A stretch of 64,000 nt of DNA from contig QKWP01000130.1 of assembly GCA_003550325.1 (NCBI GenBank), positions 196,255-260,254 on the forward strand. Direction: 5' to 3'. The position numbers and the translations under genes were made by a program. The first letter of the stretch is position 1; each line of letters begins with the position of its first letter. The notes under the pieces are model-generated. The model did not search any database and had not been told where the DNA came from. It saw nothing but the letters and a program-made list of their open reading frames with translations. Positions 1-11,358 of this stretch are shown in pieces. Source of the DNA: Gigaspora rosea (Eukaryota > Glomeromycota > Glomeromycetes > Diversisporales > Gigasporaceae).

Positions 1-250
1 GAGAACTTGAATTTTTACTTTTGGTTACTCTACTGTATAGATAGGAAAAGTAATTTACGTAAAAAGCTAAATCATTATGCAACTACTAATTCCTGTTTAA
101 TTTAAAGGGGACCTCTTTAAAACGGGGAGAGAGAACATTAAACGAAATTGTAATTTCAAACAATCTAAGTACTGTATAATTTAACTGTATACTGTATGTA
201 CTGCAATAGTTAGTAAAATCTATAGTTAAAAAATTTATTAACTAAGATGT

Positions 251-267
251 GTGGCGCGAAGCGCCAC
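251..267. other. short perfect hairpin with GAA loop
   Basis: Arms gtggcgc and gcgccac enclose a gaa triloop. The core GCGAAGC is known as an unusually stable DNA mini-hairpin. It is a GC island in very AT-rich surroundings. Similar hairpins occur at 1422-1438, 15530-15545 and 51794-51834. Confidence 0.75.
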
Positions 268-284
268 TTATAACACTGGTATAA

Positions 285-345
285 AAAATAATTTGAGCAA
301 AGATTTAATAAGTAATTCGAACAAAGATTTAGTAAGTAATTTAAG
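285..345. repeat. fragment of 24-bp tandem repeat family
   Basis: Two to three degenerate units of the form 'gaacaaagatttagtaagtaatt' (fewer than 20 bases conserved). They are the reverse complement of the large 24-bp array at 18690-19165, so this minisatellite family is dispersed. Confidence 0.6.
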
Positions 346-1421
346 CTATCACATTACTTTAGCTTATTTAATTCACAAGACTCACAGCATTAACGCGACG
401 CTTTACCTTTTTCACATATTTAGATTACTAGCTTTTGTAACTTACTTATAACTTACAATTGCATTTACTACCAAAATCACTATAGAAACCACACGACCTT
501 CGAAAGAACGTCTATAAACACTGCAAGAATAATAAAAAATAATCGTTAACCCCAAAACTACACTTAAAAAAGATTACTTTTACTATTCTCATAGTCCTAG
601 TCACATATTAACTATACGTAAACTCTACATGCTGAAATAATCGACCAAAAAAAAGGAAAATTGAGACATTACATGTAAGATCTTAATCTAGATAACTTTG
701 TACATACTGCTAAACTTCCTAATAATGCAAAAACTTAAGCTAATACTCAATCTGAGTATTATATTTAAAATATTAATAACAAAATTATTTCCATGAGCTA
801 AAGATCGAATTATCTTGATAAAGGTCGAGATAGAGATAGAATTCAATTTAATTTTTTTTTAAAAGTTTAAAAGATAGTGAATAGTTCACTTAATTTATTC
901 TCCTATTAAACCCTTGATGAATTCGAATTTATTAATAATAAACATCACATTTATCCCACATTACACATTCTCTAATTTTATATGATAAATTCTTTCGTAT
1001 ATATTTGTACATGTAATCTTCTTTACTTCGTTTTCTAATATTATTAAAAATAATAATACTTTAAGCCTATATAATTTATAAGTTCGTTAACAAAGATAAT
1101 CGCAAATAGACCGATAATAGTTAACCGATCAGGCAAATCCTATCTATGATAGTCACTTTCATATTAATGCCCACTTACATTATTAAGCCTGGGAAACCGT
1201 CAGCCAATGCCATGGATTAAATACGCAACATCTTCCGTTGATACCCAGATAACATGTTGTCTATTTCTGAGACTATATCCTTTCACTTCAATTATGCATA
1301 AATCATATCTATGATCGCAAATCAATAAAGACTTATCCCGGTATATCAGACCAAATCATTCAAATTTAAAAAAAGTTGAACTTATTAGTAATGTTTAACA
1401 TGCCCGATATTAAATCATACC

Positions 1422-1438
1422 TGGCGGCGAAGCCGCCA
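1422..1438. other. short perfect hairpin with GAA loop
   Basis: Arms tggcggc and gccgcca enclose gaa, again with a GCGAAGC core. It lies just upstream of a dispersed repeat whose second copy (19.5 kb) lacks the hairpin. Confidence 0.7.
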
Positions 1439-1464
1439 CATGATCATGTGCTAGTTAATAATAA

Positions 1465-1575
1465 TAAAACGATATTAGAAGCAGTATCGATTAACAATAT
1501 AATATATTCGAATTTTAATTAAAAAAATAAGTAAGATTTGTACATCTCTTATTTGATAATAATAAATACGTCTTA
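1465..1575. repeat. dispersed repeat, copy 1
   Basis: This segment ('ataaaacgatattagaagc' followed by 'gtatcgattaacaat' and 'cttatttgataataa') recurs with clear similarity at 19499-19616. I recognise no termini or target duplication, so its class is unknown. Confidence 0.55.
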
Positions 1576-2387
1576 ATTCTGAAACCCCTTATTATTATAA
1601 TGTTCCGCATCATATCTGAATTTATGTTGATTCTCAATTGGAATGTTCCGCATCATTTCCGAATTTATGTTTATTCTCAATTGGAATTGTTATTCGTGAA
1701 TCGTGAAATGTCATTTGTCATTTTAGAACCGCTATCCATTTATCAATTAATAATAAAAAAAAAAAGCGAAAATAATAATAATAATAATAAAGTAAAAACA
1801 TTAAAAAAATAAATAAATAGATAGATAAACGCAAATAAAAATAAAGCACTAAATATTAAATGCTAACTTTTCATACATTAAAGGAATACATTCGAATATT
1901 AATATATATTTTATCAATGTAATTAATAATTTTTGCATTCCCCGCGTAGAACACATCCGCATTTGTTTTTTGGCAACAGCAGGAATCTGGTCGGGTGTCT
2001 TGTCTAACCCGAATCTAATATGAAGATAATTACTAAATTTTTTTTTTTTTATTAAAAAAAAAAAACAAATTTAACTTTTCCAGGTTTTTTCATGACCATC
2101 ATGCTCAACCTGGTGGTAGCACAGATTATTTCGTAAAATTTTCGACATAACAAACTTGCATCCCCAAGTTATTCCTATCTTGTTAAGGCATGAGCAGTTC
2201 TTCTGTTACGCCAATATAAAGAACCTTAAAGGTTTAGCATGAATTTCGGGTTATACTGAAGATCCACGAAGTCATATCCTTGTTCAATAAAGTGTATAAA
2301 AAAAAAAAGATGAAGCAATAAAAGAACTATCTTTATAAATATTAATGAAAAAGATCATTGCAAATATAAATGTAATTATTAATAAGT

Positions 2388-2465
2388 GTCGCAGCTGATG
2401 CTGAAAACGACTGATGCTGAAATTTGGGGTCGCGATCTGAAAATTTATGCCCTGCTAAAATCCAC
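2388..2465 (+). mobile_element. left-end fragment of the GCATCAGC MITE family
   Basis: Starts gtcgcagctgatgctgaaaac and continues with a second 'gatgctgaaat' unit, matching the left terminus of the complete copy at 38563-38787. No right terminus follows, so this is a truncated copy, abutting a separate palindrome. Confidence 0.65.
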
Positions 2466-2540
2466 ATATGGGGTCGTCAATAGAAACCAAGCAAATTTAT
2501 TAGATAAATTTGCTTGGTTTCTATTGACCACCCCCATATA
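2465..2540. repeat. 75-bp palindrome
   Basis: Arms 'caatagaaaccaagcaaattta' (2478-2499 region) and their reverse complement meet around 2502, extended by flanking atatgggg and ccccatat. A short foldback with no gene content; the open reading frame crossing it is a by-product of the palindrome. Confidence 0.75.
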
Positions 2541-2575
2541 CTCTTTAATAATAAATTCTATCCCTAAACTCTAAC

Positions 2576-4872
2576 TAGGGTGTCCAGAATTCTGCTGCTA
2601 ATGATAGTAAATTATGCTTGCTAATTATATAAAATTATGCTTTTAATGGTAATGATTTTTTTAAAAAAATTTTTTTAAATTAATAAATTTTATAGTTTTT
2701 ATAATGTAAAATTTTTAAAAATAACTATTTACGAATTATATTTATTCGAATTTTTTTATGAAAAAATATCAATGTGATTATTAATAATTATAATTATCGT
2801 CATTGTTATTATTAATAATATGTTATTATTATCAGTAGTTTATTATATTGCTGTGGTCTCATGCCTGCATCACGAATTGACCTAAGTCATTTCATCGGTG
2901 AAAATTGAGAAATAGCACGTGTCAATTTAATAACGCGTAACATTTTCACCTGATTTTGTTTCATCATATGATATTACGGCTATCTCAAAATAATATGAAT
3001 ATCAAATCCGGTGTTACCCCTGTAACTTAAAATTTTATCTCCCCTGCTTTATTTGATCGACCATCGTTACATTCGATCATCCTTAAACCTTTCGATTGTA
3101 CCTTCGTAACACATGTTGCTCCTATTACCTTATTTAGATATTCTTAGTAATATAGACATTCGACGCGTCACAACAGCCTTACTTAATCATAGAACGAATT
3201 ATTCTTTCCCCTTATCACGTCATTGCTTCTGTACACATATTAATTATGTATGAAATATTATTGCTTCGTTCAGGGACGAACGAACATGAAGCATTTAAAT
3301 ATTATCGTCTCGCCCCTCACGCACAAGAATAGTATGATTAAGTTTATAGGTTTTAAAAGAATATTAGCATGTAATTAGAAATGCGTTAGTGCATAACTCA
3401 ATGACGAATTGATTATGTATAACGGAAGGAAGTTAACCCGACAACTGAGTAGTGTAAATAATTTATATAGATCGAACATGTATATAAGTCCAATGTAATT
3501 ACCTTTATTATCGTTAGGCTTATCTGAGTGATTCCTCCTTTATAATAAAAGTCTTCTGAGTGAATTCCTATTATATCGTATTGATTGAGTTATTAGTTAT
3601 TTGATATTTGTTATTTGATTTATTTGATTTATAGTTTTAGTTATTGTTATCATGAACTGAGTGATTTATAATCGATTGACTTGTTAATACGTTTATTATA
3701 TTTATTACATATTTACTTTAATATACCCTTTGTCACAATAATAAAACCCGCCTCCTTCTTTTAACCCGAATTAATTATAATCCATCCATTCCGACCTCTG
3801 TTTAGAACCATCCCGATACATAACCCGTTTACTATCCTAAGACTATATTGGTGGTTGTCTGATGCTCTCCCATCCGATAGTAACACTGGTATGCTCATAT
3901 AAGTACAATAGCAGTACGTTGCACTAGCACAGCCCATCAACATGCCCAATCAAAGCAAGATTTTGCTGACACCATTCTAGATGGCAATTAACTATACACT
4001 CTTGTTATGTAAGCATAACTACGTTCCTGGTATATGTATTATAAGAAATAATGAGGTTTTTCTCTGTACCGTATATATATATAGGGAAAATAAATTTGTC
4101 GCACCCGCGACATGTTGCACCCCCTGGTTCGGCCAATCAAATCGCACGATTTTATAGGCAAAAAAAATTTTTTTTAAAAATTAAAAATTTTACATAATAA
4201 AGTGTAAAATTTATATAAAATAGCATGCCATATAACGTAAAATTTTATTCTGAACAACCTTTTCTAAGTCATAAAGATAGATTGTCTTAGTAAAAAAAAC
4301 AGTTTATAAGAAAAATCAAAAATTTCCAAAGTTAGCACATATAAAACTTTTTTTTTACTAAAACAATCTACCTTTTTAACTTAGAAAAAGTTGTTTAGCA
4401 TAAAATTTTTACATATAATTCTTAAACATAAAGATAGATTTATATTAGTAAATAAAAGTTTTATATGTGCTAACGTTCGAAATTTTGATTTTTCTTATAA
4501 AACGTTTTTTTACTAAGATAATCTATCTTTATGACTTAGAAAAAGTTGTTCAGAATAAAATTTTACATTATATGCTTTGATATCGCTTATTTATTTTTAC
4601 ATTTTACTAGTAAAATTTTGAATTTTTAAAAAATAAAATTTTTTGCCTACAAAAATCGTGCGATTTGATTGGCCGAATCGGGGTGCGACATGTCGCGGAG
4701 CGACAAATTTCTATTCCCATATATATAATAGCTAAAACTGTCAAAAATACCCAAATTATGCTAAAATTTATTCTAGAAAATGTAAATTATGCTGAATTCT
4801 GCGCCAGCATAATAATGCTAGCGAACTCAAATTATGCTAAATTATGCTAATAGCATAATCCTGGACACCCTA
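2576..4872. mobile_element. Tc1/mariner-like TIR element (non-autonomous)
   Basis: The left end is TA-GGGTGTCCAGAATT and the right end is the inverse, AATCCTGGACACCC-TA. This gives terminal inverted repeats flanked by a TA dinucleotide, as in Tc1/mariner. Multiple gcataat motifs lie just inside both ends. The 2.3-kb interior shows no transposase frame and contains a nested foldback at 4084-4718. The class call rests on the TA flanks and TIR style only. Confidence 0.6.
4084..4718. mobile_element. 635-bp foldback element nested in the TIR element
   Basis: Left end gggaaaataaatttgtcgca and right end gcgacaaatttctattccc are inverted repeats. Both continue inward through 'ttggccgaatc'-type sequence and a 'gtgcgattt' block, then through AT-rich arms pairing to the centre near 4400, so nearly the whole element is self-complementary. 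Flanks are (at)n, which hides any target duplication. A related but smaller element is at 12517-12811. Confidence 0.7.
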
Positions 4873-5089
4873 ACCCTAACCCAACTCTAAAAAAAAGGGA
4901 AATTCTAGGCATCTCTAGCTAGAGATGCCTAGCTTATATATATCTGGTCCTTTTAACCAATCAACAAACTAGAAAATCACATAACTAAGACTCATGTGTA
5001 TATCTGATTGCCGATGCAAGGTTGAACGATCTTACTTTGCATCACCAAGCCATTATTGGCTGCTGCTAGATAAATGACACAAGATCATC

Positions 5090-6260
5090 TTTGATCTTTT
5101 GTTTGTTTTTTTTCACTATACTAAAATTTTTATTTGCTTGTTTCGTCGTTGGTATCATCGTTGGTGCCACCGTTGCTGCCACAGTGCTGTTTTGATTTTG
5201 CGCAATCTGGTTTGGTGCTATTTATATATGGGTTTCGCCATTTTATGGGTTGGATTTTGTTGTTTGATTTTGTTTGATTTGTTTCTTAACTAATACCCAC
5301 TTTTATTTGCAGGTGTTTTGTCATTGTCTAGTATAGGTGGGTTTCATCGTTCTTTGGTTGAATTTTGTTGCTTTAAATATCTTATGTTTTTTCTTTATTG
5401 GTGCATTATTAACACCCACTTTTCTTTGTAGATGTTATACTATGTCATTGGTGTTGATTTCGCGCCATCTTCTTTGATGGTACATTTCGTCATTCTATGG
5501 ATTAGATTTTGTTGCTTGTTTCAAGTGTCTCGTGTTTTTTCTTTGTAGTAGGTTTCATTGTTCTATGGGTTGGATTTTGTTGCTTGATTTGTTTTAAGTA
5601 TCTCGTGTATTTTTTTTATTGGTGCATAATTAACACCTGCTTTTTTGTAGGTGTTCTACTATGTCATTGGTATTGATTTCGCGCCATCTTCTTTGGTGGT
5701 GGGTTTCATCATTCTATGGGTTGGATTTTGTTGCTTGTTTTTTCTTTATGCATAATTAACACCTACTTTTATTTGTAGGTGTTCTACTATATTGTTGGTG
5801 TCAATTTTGCGCCATCTTCTTTGTTGGTGGGTTTCGTTGTTCTATGGATTGAATTTGTTTCAAGTATCTTGTGTTTTTCTTTATTGGTGCATAATTTACA
5901 CCCACTTTTCTTTGTAGGTGTTCTACTATGTCGTTGGTATCAGTTTCGCGCCGTTTTCTTTGGTAGTAGGTTTCATTGTTCTATGAGTTGGATCTTGTTG
6001 TTTGATTTGTTTCAAGTATCTCGTGTTTTTTCTTTGTGGTGGGTTTCGTTGTTTTATTGGTTGGATTTTGTTACTTGATTTGTTTCAAGTATCTCGTGTT
6101 TTTTCTTTGTTGGTGCATAATTAACACCCACTTTTTTATGCAGGTGTTCTACTATGTCTTTGGTGTCGATTTCGTGCCATCTTCTTTGATGGTGCTGTAG
6201 GATTCACCATTCTATGGGTTGCTTTTGGGTTGATTGAGTGATTAAGTACATTGTTGGTGT
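5090..6260. repeat. G/T-rich degenerate tandem array, unit about 130-160 bp
   Basis: Units repeat 'gcataattaacacccactt', 'tgtaggtgttctactatgtc', 'ttcgcgccatcttctttg' and 'ctatgggttggattttgttg' seven or eight times with drift. Frames running through it give low-complexity hydrophobic peptides that are repeat by-products. I recall such repeats in Rhizophagus assemblies. A related block is at 35935-36420, and both end near a GGGTTAGG motif. Confidence 0.75.
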
Positions 6261-6639
6261 TGGTTTGCACCATTTGGTAACTATTTGTTTGTTATAAAAT
6301 ATTGTGTAGTTGGATTAATGTAGATAGTTAAGATTATAGTTAGATAGGTGAAAATAGTGGTTAGATAATTAGGGTTAGGTTAGCTACTTTGAATCTGTTT
6401 TTGTTGTGCAATAGATAGAATTGTTATTTCATGCTACAATTTCATTAATAAAATAAAATTTATATTAATATAATTATTATGTCATAATTGTTTAGTGAAA
6501 ACGACCATGATTATGATTGTATGATTTTGTCATTTGATGCAGTAACAGGCTTAATTTAGAAAAATGTTGGACAACTCGGTATACAACTAAATACAGTATA
6601 ACTATATGTATCGATATGAAAATATAAGATTTTTAGATG

Positions 6640-6916
6640 TATAGTATCAAGTGGTTGTGGAGATACATTCGCTCAAAGGTTTTAAAAAAATTGACAACTT
6701 CTATTTTGACAGGCATTTTGACTTTACTCAAACTTTGAACGAATATATCTAATATATCTCTACAACTACTTAACCAAGGTCGATGAAAATTTTTTTATTT
6801 GAATTCTATGATTCATAGAATTCAAATAAAAAATTTTCATCGACCTTGGTCAAGTGGTTGTGGAGATACGGTCACTCAAAGTTTTAAAAAAATTGTCGCT
6901 GCTTCTATTTTGACAG
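6640..6916. repeat. nested palindromic foldback, left part
   Basis: A strong palindrome is centred near 6812, with arms 'tcgatgaaaatttttttat' and reverse complement, extended by caaggtcgatg and catcgaccttg. A second copy of the palindrome is at 10475-10545. The 3' flank here ('gcttctattttgacag') is the inverse of the sequence after 10399. An LTR element therefore sits inside what was a larger inverted-repeat structure. Confidence 0.7.
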
Positions 6917-7422
6917 TGTTACAGTGAGAATTGAACGTCCTTTAGTTCTATGATGCGAAAGAAGTTAAAAAGGCAACTCGCCAGAGGCGTGACTTGGGGA
7001 TTTAACACGATTTATTATAAATATAAGGGGGTACGAGGGTAATCTGACTTTATAATTATATATGAAGTTCAGATATAAGATAATCCGAAGATTACTGACT
7101 AGAAGAAGAGCCACAATGGCTTTCTTTTTATACTTTTTAAACATTATGGGAATATCTAATCTAACATTATGGAATCTTATAGAAGCTACAAGACTAAAAT
7201 TATACGATGCTCTATCTATGATGTTATCATAATACACCTATTATACGATAGATTGAATAGTTCTAAAACATTCGCCGTACGCTGAGCCCCGAGCATGCAT
7301 GATCGATTATGCACAATTAATTATATGCAGAATCAGTTCATACTGATTGTCATATGAAATGTGGCACAGTTTACGGATTAATGATCATCCATTATTGGAA
7401 ATGTCATGTTTACCCTGTGACA
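6917..7422 (-). repeat. LTR (3' LTR of the minus-strand element)
   Basis: Near-identical to 9894-10398, sharing 'ggcaactcgccagagg', 'taagggggtacgagggtaat' and 'cgagcatgcatgatcgatta'. The reverse complement begins TGTCACAGGG and ends TAACA, the usual TG...CA pattern. Confidence 0.8.
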
Positions 7423-8379
7423 CTCGCCCATGCTTATTTTATGCGTCCCACGCATAAAAATCCAAGTTTTAGTAACTGAATAGAGAGACTATGATGCCAT
7501 AGTAACCGAACGAAAGGTATGAGATATTGTTAACGTATTCGTGGGAAAAGAATTTGGGTAAATATGACGAAATTTTGGTAAGTGGGTATGAGGCGTAAGA
7601 GTAGTTATATAAGAGAGGAAGGGTAGAAGGTTGTTCTTCTTTTGTCTTTGCAACTAATTCATCGTAAGTTCCAGTAAGACTTCAGTAATTGTCATCAATT
7701 GGTGATGTTATTTCTTTGTGATCACATGTTAGTGAACAAAGTTCACAATCGAACCAAAATTCAACTTCGAAATATTAAATAGTTGATATGTACATTTGAT
7801 ACCCGATTCTTGATCTATCTTAACTAAAAATAAAAAATCAGTGAGTAATTAATACAATTATACAACGAGTGTGTTAATACTTATCTATGGGCCAAAGTCC
7901 TCAAGCTAATGAACTACCAATTTTCCTGTCTTTCCTTTCTATTTAAATTTTTTATAGTTCTCTTTTTCTTATTATATCTTTACTATGCATTTATTATTAT
8001 CATTTGGATGACTTATTACGATATTTGTTTACTTTCCTTTTTCCCTTTTAGACTGACAAGAACACATATACACCTGCATATACGCAATATCGGAGACTAT
8101 TGATGCAGGCTTTTTGCATCAGTCTATAGCGTTTCAACACTCCCCCGGCAGTGCCTTTCACCACCGCATGTGTTGCAGGTTCTTTGCAAAGGCTTTTATG
8201 CCAACCTGGCCACTCTCTTTTTGGAATTTTTAAAGTCTAACGAATATTAACTTCATCTTTTTCTTCTTCTGTAGTAACAGGGATTATTTGTGAAACCTTC
8301 TACCCACTTGGTACATTCAGTGAGAGGTGAACGGTATCTATTACCTTCACTCATATCACTGAACCACGCTGGTATATAG
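7423..8379. other. interior of the LTR element, unassigned
   Basis: No domain is recognised. The part at 7560-7700 ('agttatataagagaggaagg' then a T-rich 'ttgttcttcttttgtc') resembles a transcription-start region of another LTR or promoter. The part near 8110-8235 has local GC content suggesting degraded coding sequence, but I could not assign it. Confidence 0.4.
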
Positions 8380-9310
8380 TTTCTAGTGACTATTCCCTCT
8401 TAATTCTTAAAGCACTTATGCACAGGCAATGCTCTTCTCTTTTTAATGTAATATCCATTTTAAATATCACTTTTTTCATTCCAAGATCTTAATCTAAATG
8501 ATTAATAGATCTGATAGTATACCATTTGTACCCATTTGAATTCATGTATCTCTTAGCTAATCTAACATGATAGTCAGGTGTCCCAGGATCAACTTTAACT
8601 GATGTATCCTATCCGACACAATTATATCCACTGAAAATTTCATCAGTGCCATTAACTTTTATAACAATAACCAAATATTTCTACTTATTAATTCAAAAAT
8701 AGAACATAGTAGATCCTTCTCTGCTTCCACGAAGAAGTAAATTAAATTCGTATGGATTATCCTTTTCTATATTCATAATTTATTTTCTATTGACCCATGA
8801 AGCAATTTTTTTTATATACGTTTCTCTAATGACAACCGAAAATGATTCCTTGATCTGCTTGGTAGCTCGGGTTTTGAGCAATACACCATTTAATAATATT
8901 ATTCCAAAAATTTACTTCTTTTATTTGTAATTCATCTTGACTAATAAGTGAAACTAATGCATTTTCTTGAATCATGATAAATTCTTCCGAGTCAAAAATC
9001 TTTTCAGAGTATTTTACCACAATATCATTGCTCCATTTGTGTAATTCTTGAAGTTTGTTATTCTGGTAACTTCTTTGATAAACGCAATTGAAATGTAAAC
9101 AAAGCTGATGAGCTTCTTTTTCAATTTAAAGGAGTTTCAGATTCTTTGCTAATTCATCAAAAAAAATTTTATAAGCAATAAGTATAAGCTCAAAATTTAA
9201 TAATGCATTATAGTTTCGCGTAAGAATATTCCTCCATATAATAATTTCAAATTGTTGTACAGAAACATTTTTTAAATCAAGTGTTTTAATGTTATTCTTG
9301 TCTTACTAAT
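8380..9310 (-). pseudogene. BTB/BACK-TLDc domain gene relic
   Basis: On the minus strand a BACK-type segment lies at about 8826-9300, including FWNNIIKWCIAQNP (the family's W-x-x-[IV]-x-[KR]-W-x3-QNP pattern) and an upstream LCLHFNCVYQ segment. Downstream at about 8640-8760 is a TLDc-like segment, FNLLLRGSREG, then VIKVNGTDEIFSGYN. The N-terminal BTB fold is only weakly visible around 9200-9300. The frame is interrupted several times and the TLDc part is incomplete. BTB-BACK-TLDc proteins are hugely expanded in Glomeromycotina, with roles largely unknown. It lies between two LTRs, so it may have been carried in by, or trapped inside, the element. Confidence 0.75.
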
Positions 9311-9414
9311 ATTTGCCAAATCAATATGAAAGTATAAAGATCTATATTATATATTTTTTTTTAAAAAAAGGCAACTCGCCAGAGGCATGACTTAGTGATT
9401 TAACACAATTTAAT

Positions 9415-9840
9415 AATCTTTTAAACTTGGTAGCATATGTATCCATCCTTTCATGTTCTTGTTGGGTCAAGAAATTAAGCTCAAGCTGCCACCGATGTTG
9501 TTTTTCCGGAAGCGCAAACTGTTCCACAAGAAGGTAATAAAAACTTTTTCTCCTTTCAACTTCATTCTCACTTCAGGTTTTCCAATAAGAAATATTTCTT
9601 CTTTCTTCTTTATACCAATCAGCCACTGCTTTTTTTAGGTATCCCGAGGCAATTTGTAATCTACGGTCTCCATTCCAATTGTTAGCTTCAGCGGCTCGTT
9701 CGAAATCATCAAACATTCAATGGAATTCTCGTCTTCTGTACTGAAAAAACATTTAATTTGTACGTGGTTGGTTTCCTTGGAACTTGATCTCCTGGACATC
9801 ATTTTCATAAACTCCTTAAATTGTTCAGTGTTCATCATTA
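9415..9840 (-). pseudogene. gag-like region of the LTR element (fossil)
   Basis: Minus-strand frames read like a retrotransposon capsid region, with a Gln/Glu-rich helix-forming stretch and a YATKF motif near 9430. They sit directly inside the 9894-10398 LTR, where gag is expected. The region is broken, and its inner end runs into a short LTR-derived fragment (9365-9415). Confidence 0.6.
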
Positions 9841-9893
9841 AATTTCCTTAAATTTTCGAAGTAAGAAGTTCTGATTTCACAGTCACCACCAAA

Positions 9894-10398
9894 TGTTATG
9901 GGAGAATTGAACGTCCTTTAGTTCTACAATGCAAAAGAAAATAAAAAGGCAACTCGCCAGAGGTGTGACTTGGTGATTTAACACGATTTATTATAAATAT
10001 AAGGGGGTACGAGGGTAATCTGACTTTATAATTATATATAAAGTTCAAATATTAGATAATCTGAAGATTACTGACTAGAAGAAGAGCCACAACAACTTTC
10101 TTTTTATACTTTTTAAATATTATGGGAATATCTAATCTAATATTATAGAATTTTATAGAAGCTACAAGACTAAAATTATACGATGCTCTAACTACGATGT
10201 TATTATAATATGCCTATTATACGATAGATTGAATGGTTCTAAAACATTCGCCCTACGCTGAGCCCCGAGCATGCATGATCGATTATACACGATTAATTAT
10301 ATGCAGAATCGGTTCATACCGATTGTCATATGAAATGTGGCGCAGTTTACAGATTAATAATCATCCGTTATTAGAGATATAATATTTACCCCATGACA
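9894..10398 (-). repeat. LTR (5' LTR of the minus-strand element)
   Basis: Partner of 6917-7422. On the minus strand it starts TGTCATGGGG and ends CCATAACA. The adjoining TTTGGTGGTGAC is a possible primer-binding site. A TATA-like tract lies inside. Confidence 0.8.
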
Positions 10399-10620
10399 AC
10401 AAACATGCCTGTCAAAATAGAAGCTGCGACATTTTTTTTAAAACTTTGAGCGAACGTATCTCACAAATCACTTGACCAAGATCGATGAAATTTTTTTTAT
10501 TTGAATTCTATGAATTCATAGAATTCAAATAAAAAAATTTTTATTGACTTTGGTTAAGTTGTTGTGGAGATACATTCACTCAAAGTTTTTAAAATTTTTA
10601 TTTTTTTTCTGTAAATCGTT
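10399..10620. repeat. nested palindromic foldback, right part
   Basis: Starts 'gcctgtcaaaatagaagc', the inverse of the sequence preceding the left LTR, and contains a second copy of the 6.8-kb palindrome (arms 'atttgaattctatgaa' and inverse, centre near 10512). Confidence 0.7.
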
Positions 10621-10794
10621 AGACGAGAAATTGTAGGTCCAGGTTACACAACAGCAATTGACCTGTTCAGCGTTATCATAATAGTCAAAAATAGAGATCA
10701 CGTGACTTTTTTTCATTTTAATTGGCTAAAAAGCCAGAGATATATAGTTATATATCTCTAGCTAGAGATGCCTAGAAGAACCCTAAAAAAAAAA

Positions 10795-10884
10795 GTGGTC
10801 AAAATTACCCCAAATATTTTTAAGAAATTTGTATCAAAATAGGTTAAAATTTCAGCATCAGCCATTTTCAGCATCAGCTACAAC
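10795..10884 (-). mobile_element. truncated GCATCAGC MITE (right end only)
   Basis: Ends ttcagcatcagccattttc followed by agcatcagctacaac, the right terminus of the family found whole at 38563-38787 and 62228-62437. The left terminus is missing. Confidence 0.65.
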
Positions 10885-10937
10885 AATTCTTATTATATAC
10901 TTGCAAAAAACTGAAAAGCCAGTATAAGTTTAAAATA

Positions 10938-11358
10938 TATTATGGGGGAAAAATGAACAATATTTTATTAATACGTTGCAAATGATGACAAGAAGGCAGT
11001 TCGCCAGAGGTGTGACTTGGTAATTTAATCTGATTTAGTAATAAAATAGCTTTTGTATTAATATAGTCTGAGTTTTATTATATTCTTTATTGAATTTTAC
11101 TATCAATAATCTGAAGATTGTCTTTAAAAGAGCAAAACAACTTTTTTTTATACTTTCCGAATATTATAGAAACTGCGAAGCTAAAATCATACGTTATTTT
11201 ATCTCATCCGACTTTAACATGCCATGTGTATCAGGCGATGTATGGCATGATATTAAATCACAAATAAGCTTCGTACATCGAGGTTATGCATAATCGGATG
11301 TCACATGAAATGCGGCGCAGTATAAATTTATAATCGACATTACTATTTGCCCGTGACA
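10938..11358 (-). repeat. probable solo LTR of a related family (fossil)
   Basis: Shares 'aaggcagttcgccagaggtg', the 'catgaaatgcggcgcagt' block and a 'gcccgtgaca' end with the LTRs at 6917 and 43080. No internal region or second LTR is adjacent. Left boundary approximate; target duplication not clear. Confidence 0.65.

Larger units (their letters stand above)
1..2387. other. AT-rich intergenic stretch
   Basis: I see no supportable gene. The longest open frames are short and low in complexity. The stretch holds a GAA-loop hairpin at 251-267, a degenerate 24-bp repeat patch at 285-345, a second hairpin at 1422-1438 and a dispersed repeat at 1465-1575, each listed separately. The rest is A/T homopolymer-rich sequence, for example 2037-2066. 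Confidence 0.7.
6917..10398 (-). mobile_element. broken LTR retrotransposon with both LTRs (fossil)
   Basis: Direct repeats of about 505 bp at 6917-7422 and 9894-10398 start tgtta and end gaca. They differ by several percent by eye, so the insertion is old but not ancient. The element reads on the minus strand. A gag-like region lies inside the right-hand LTR and a purine-rich tract abuts the left-hand one. No reverse transcriptase or integrase is recognisable in the short interior, which instead holds a BTB/BACK-TLDc relic and an extra LTR fragment (9365-9415). It is clearly broken, with many breaks. Confidence 0.75.
4905..10775. mobile_element. possible 5.9-kb composite bounded by inverted repeats
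   Basis: At 4905-4990 the sequence begins ctaggcatctctagctagag, followed by 'atatatctggtcctttta'. At 10700-10775 the reverse complement of a similar roughly 80-bp segment ends the interval. If these are the two ends of one element, it encloses the G/T-rich tandem array, a nested foldback and a broken LTR element. I find no clear target duplication, so two independent short MITE copies in opposite orientation are an equally good reading. Confidence 0.35.

Noticed and set aside
2386-2574. 62-codon open frame
   Set aside because: It crosses a MITE fragment and a 75-bp palindrome; the frame is accidental.
4860-4885. Telomere or chromosome end
   Set aside because: Only two to three CCCTAA units, internal to the window and next to transposon ends; similar short motifs lie inside MITEs throughout.
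5779-6078. 99-codon open frame with membrane-like residues
   Set aside because: It lies wholly in the degenerate G/T-rich tandem array, and equivalent frames are broken in the other units.
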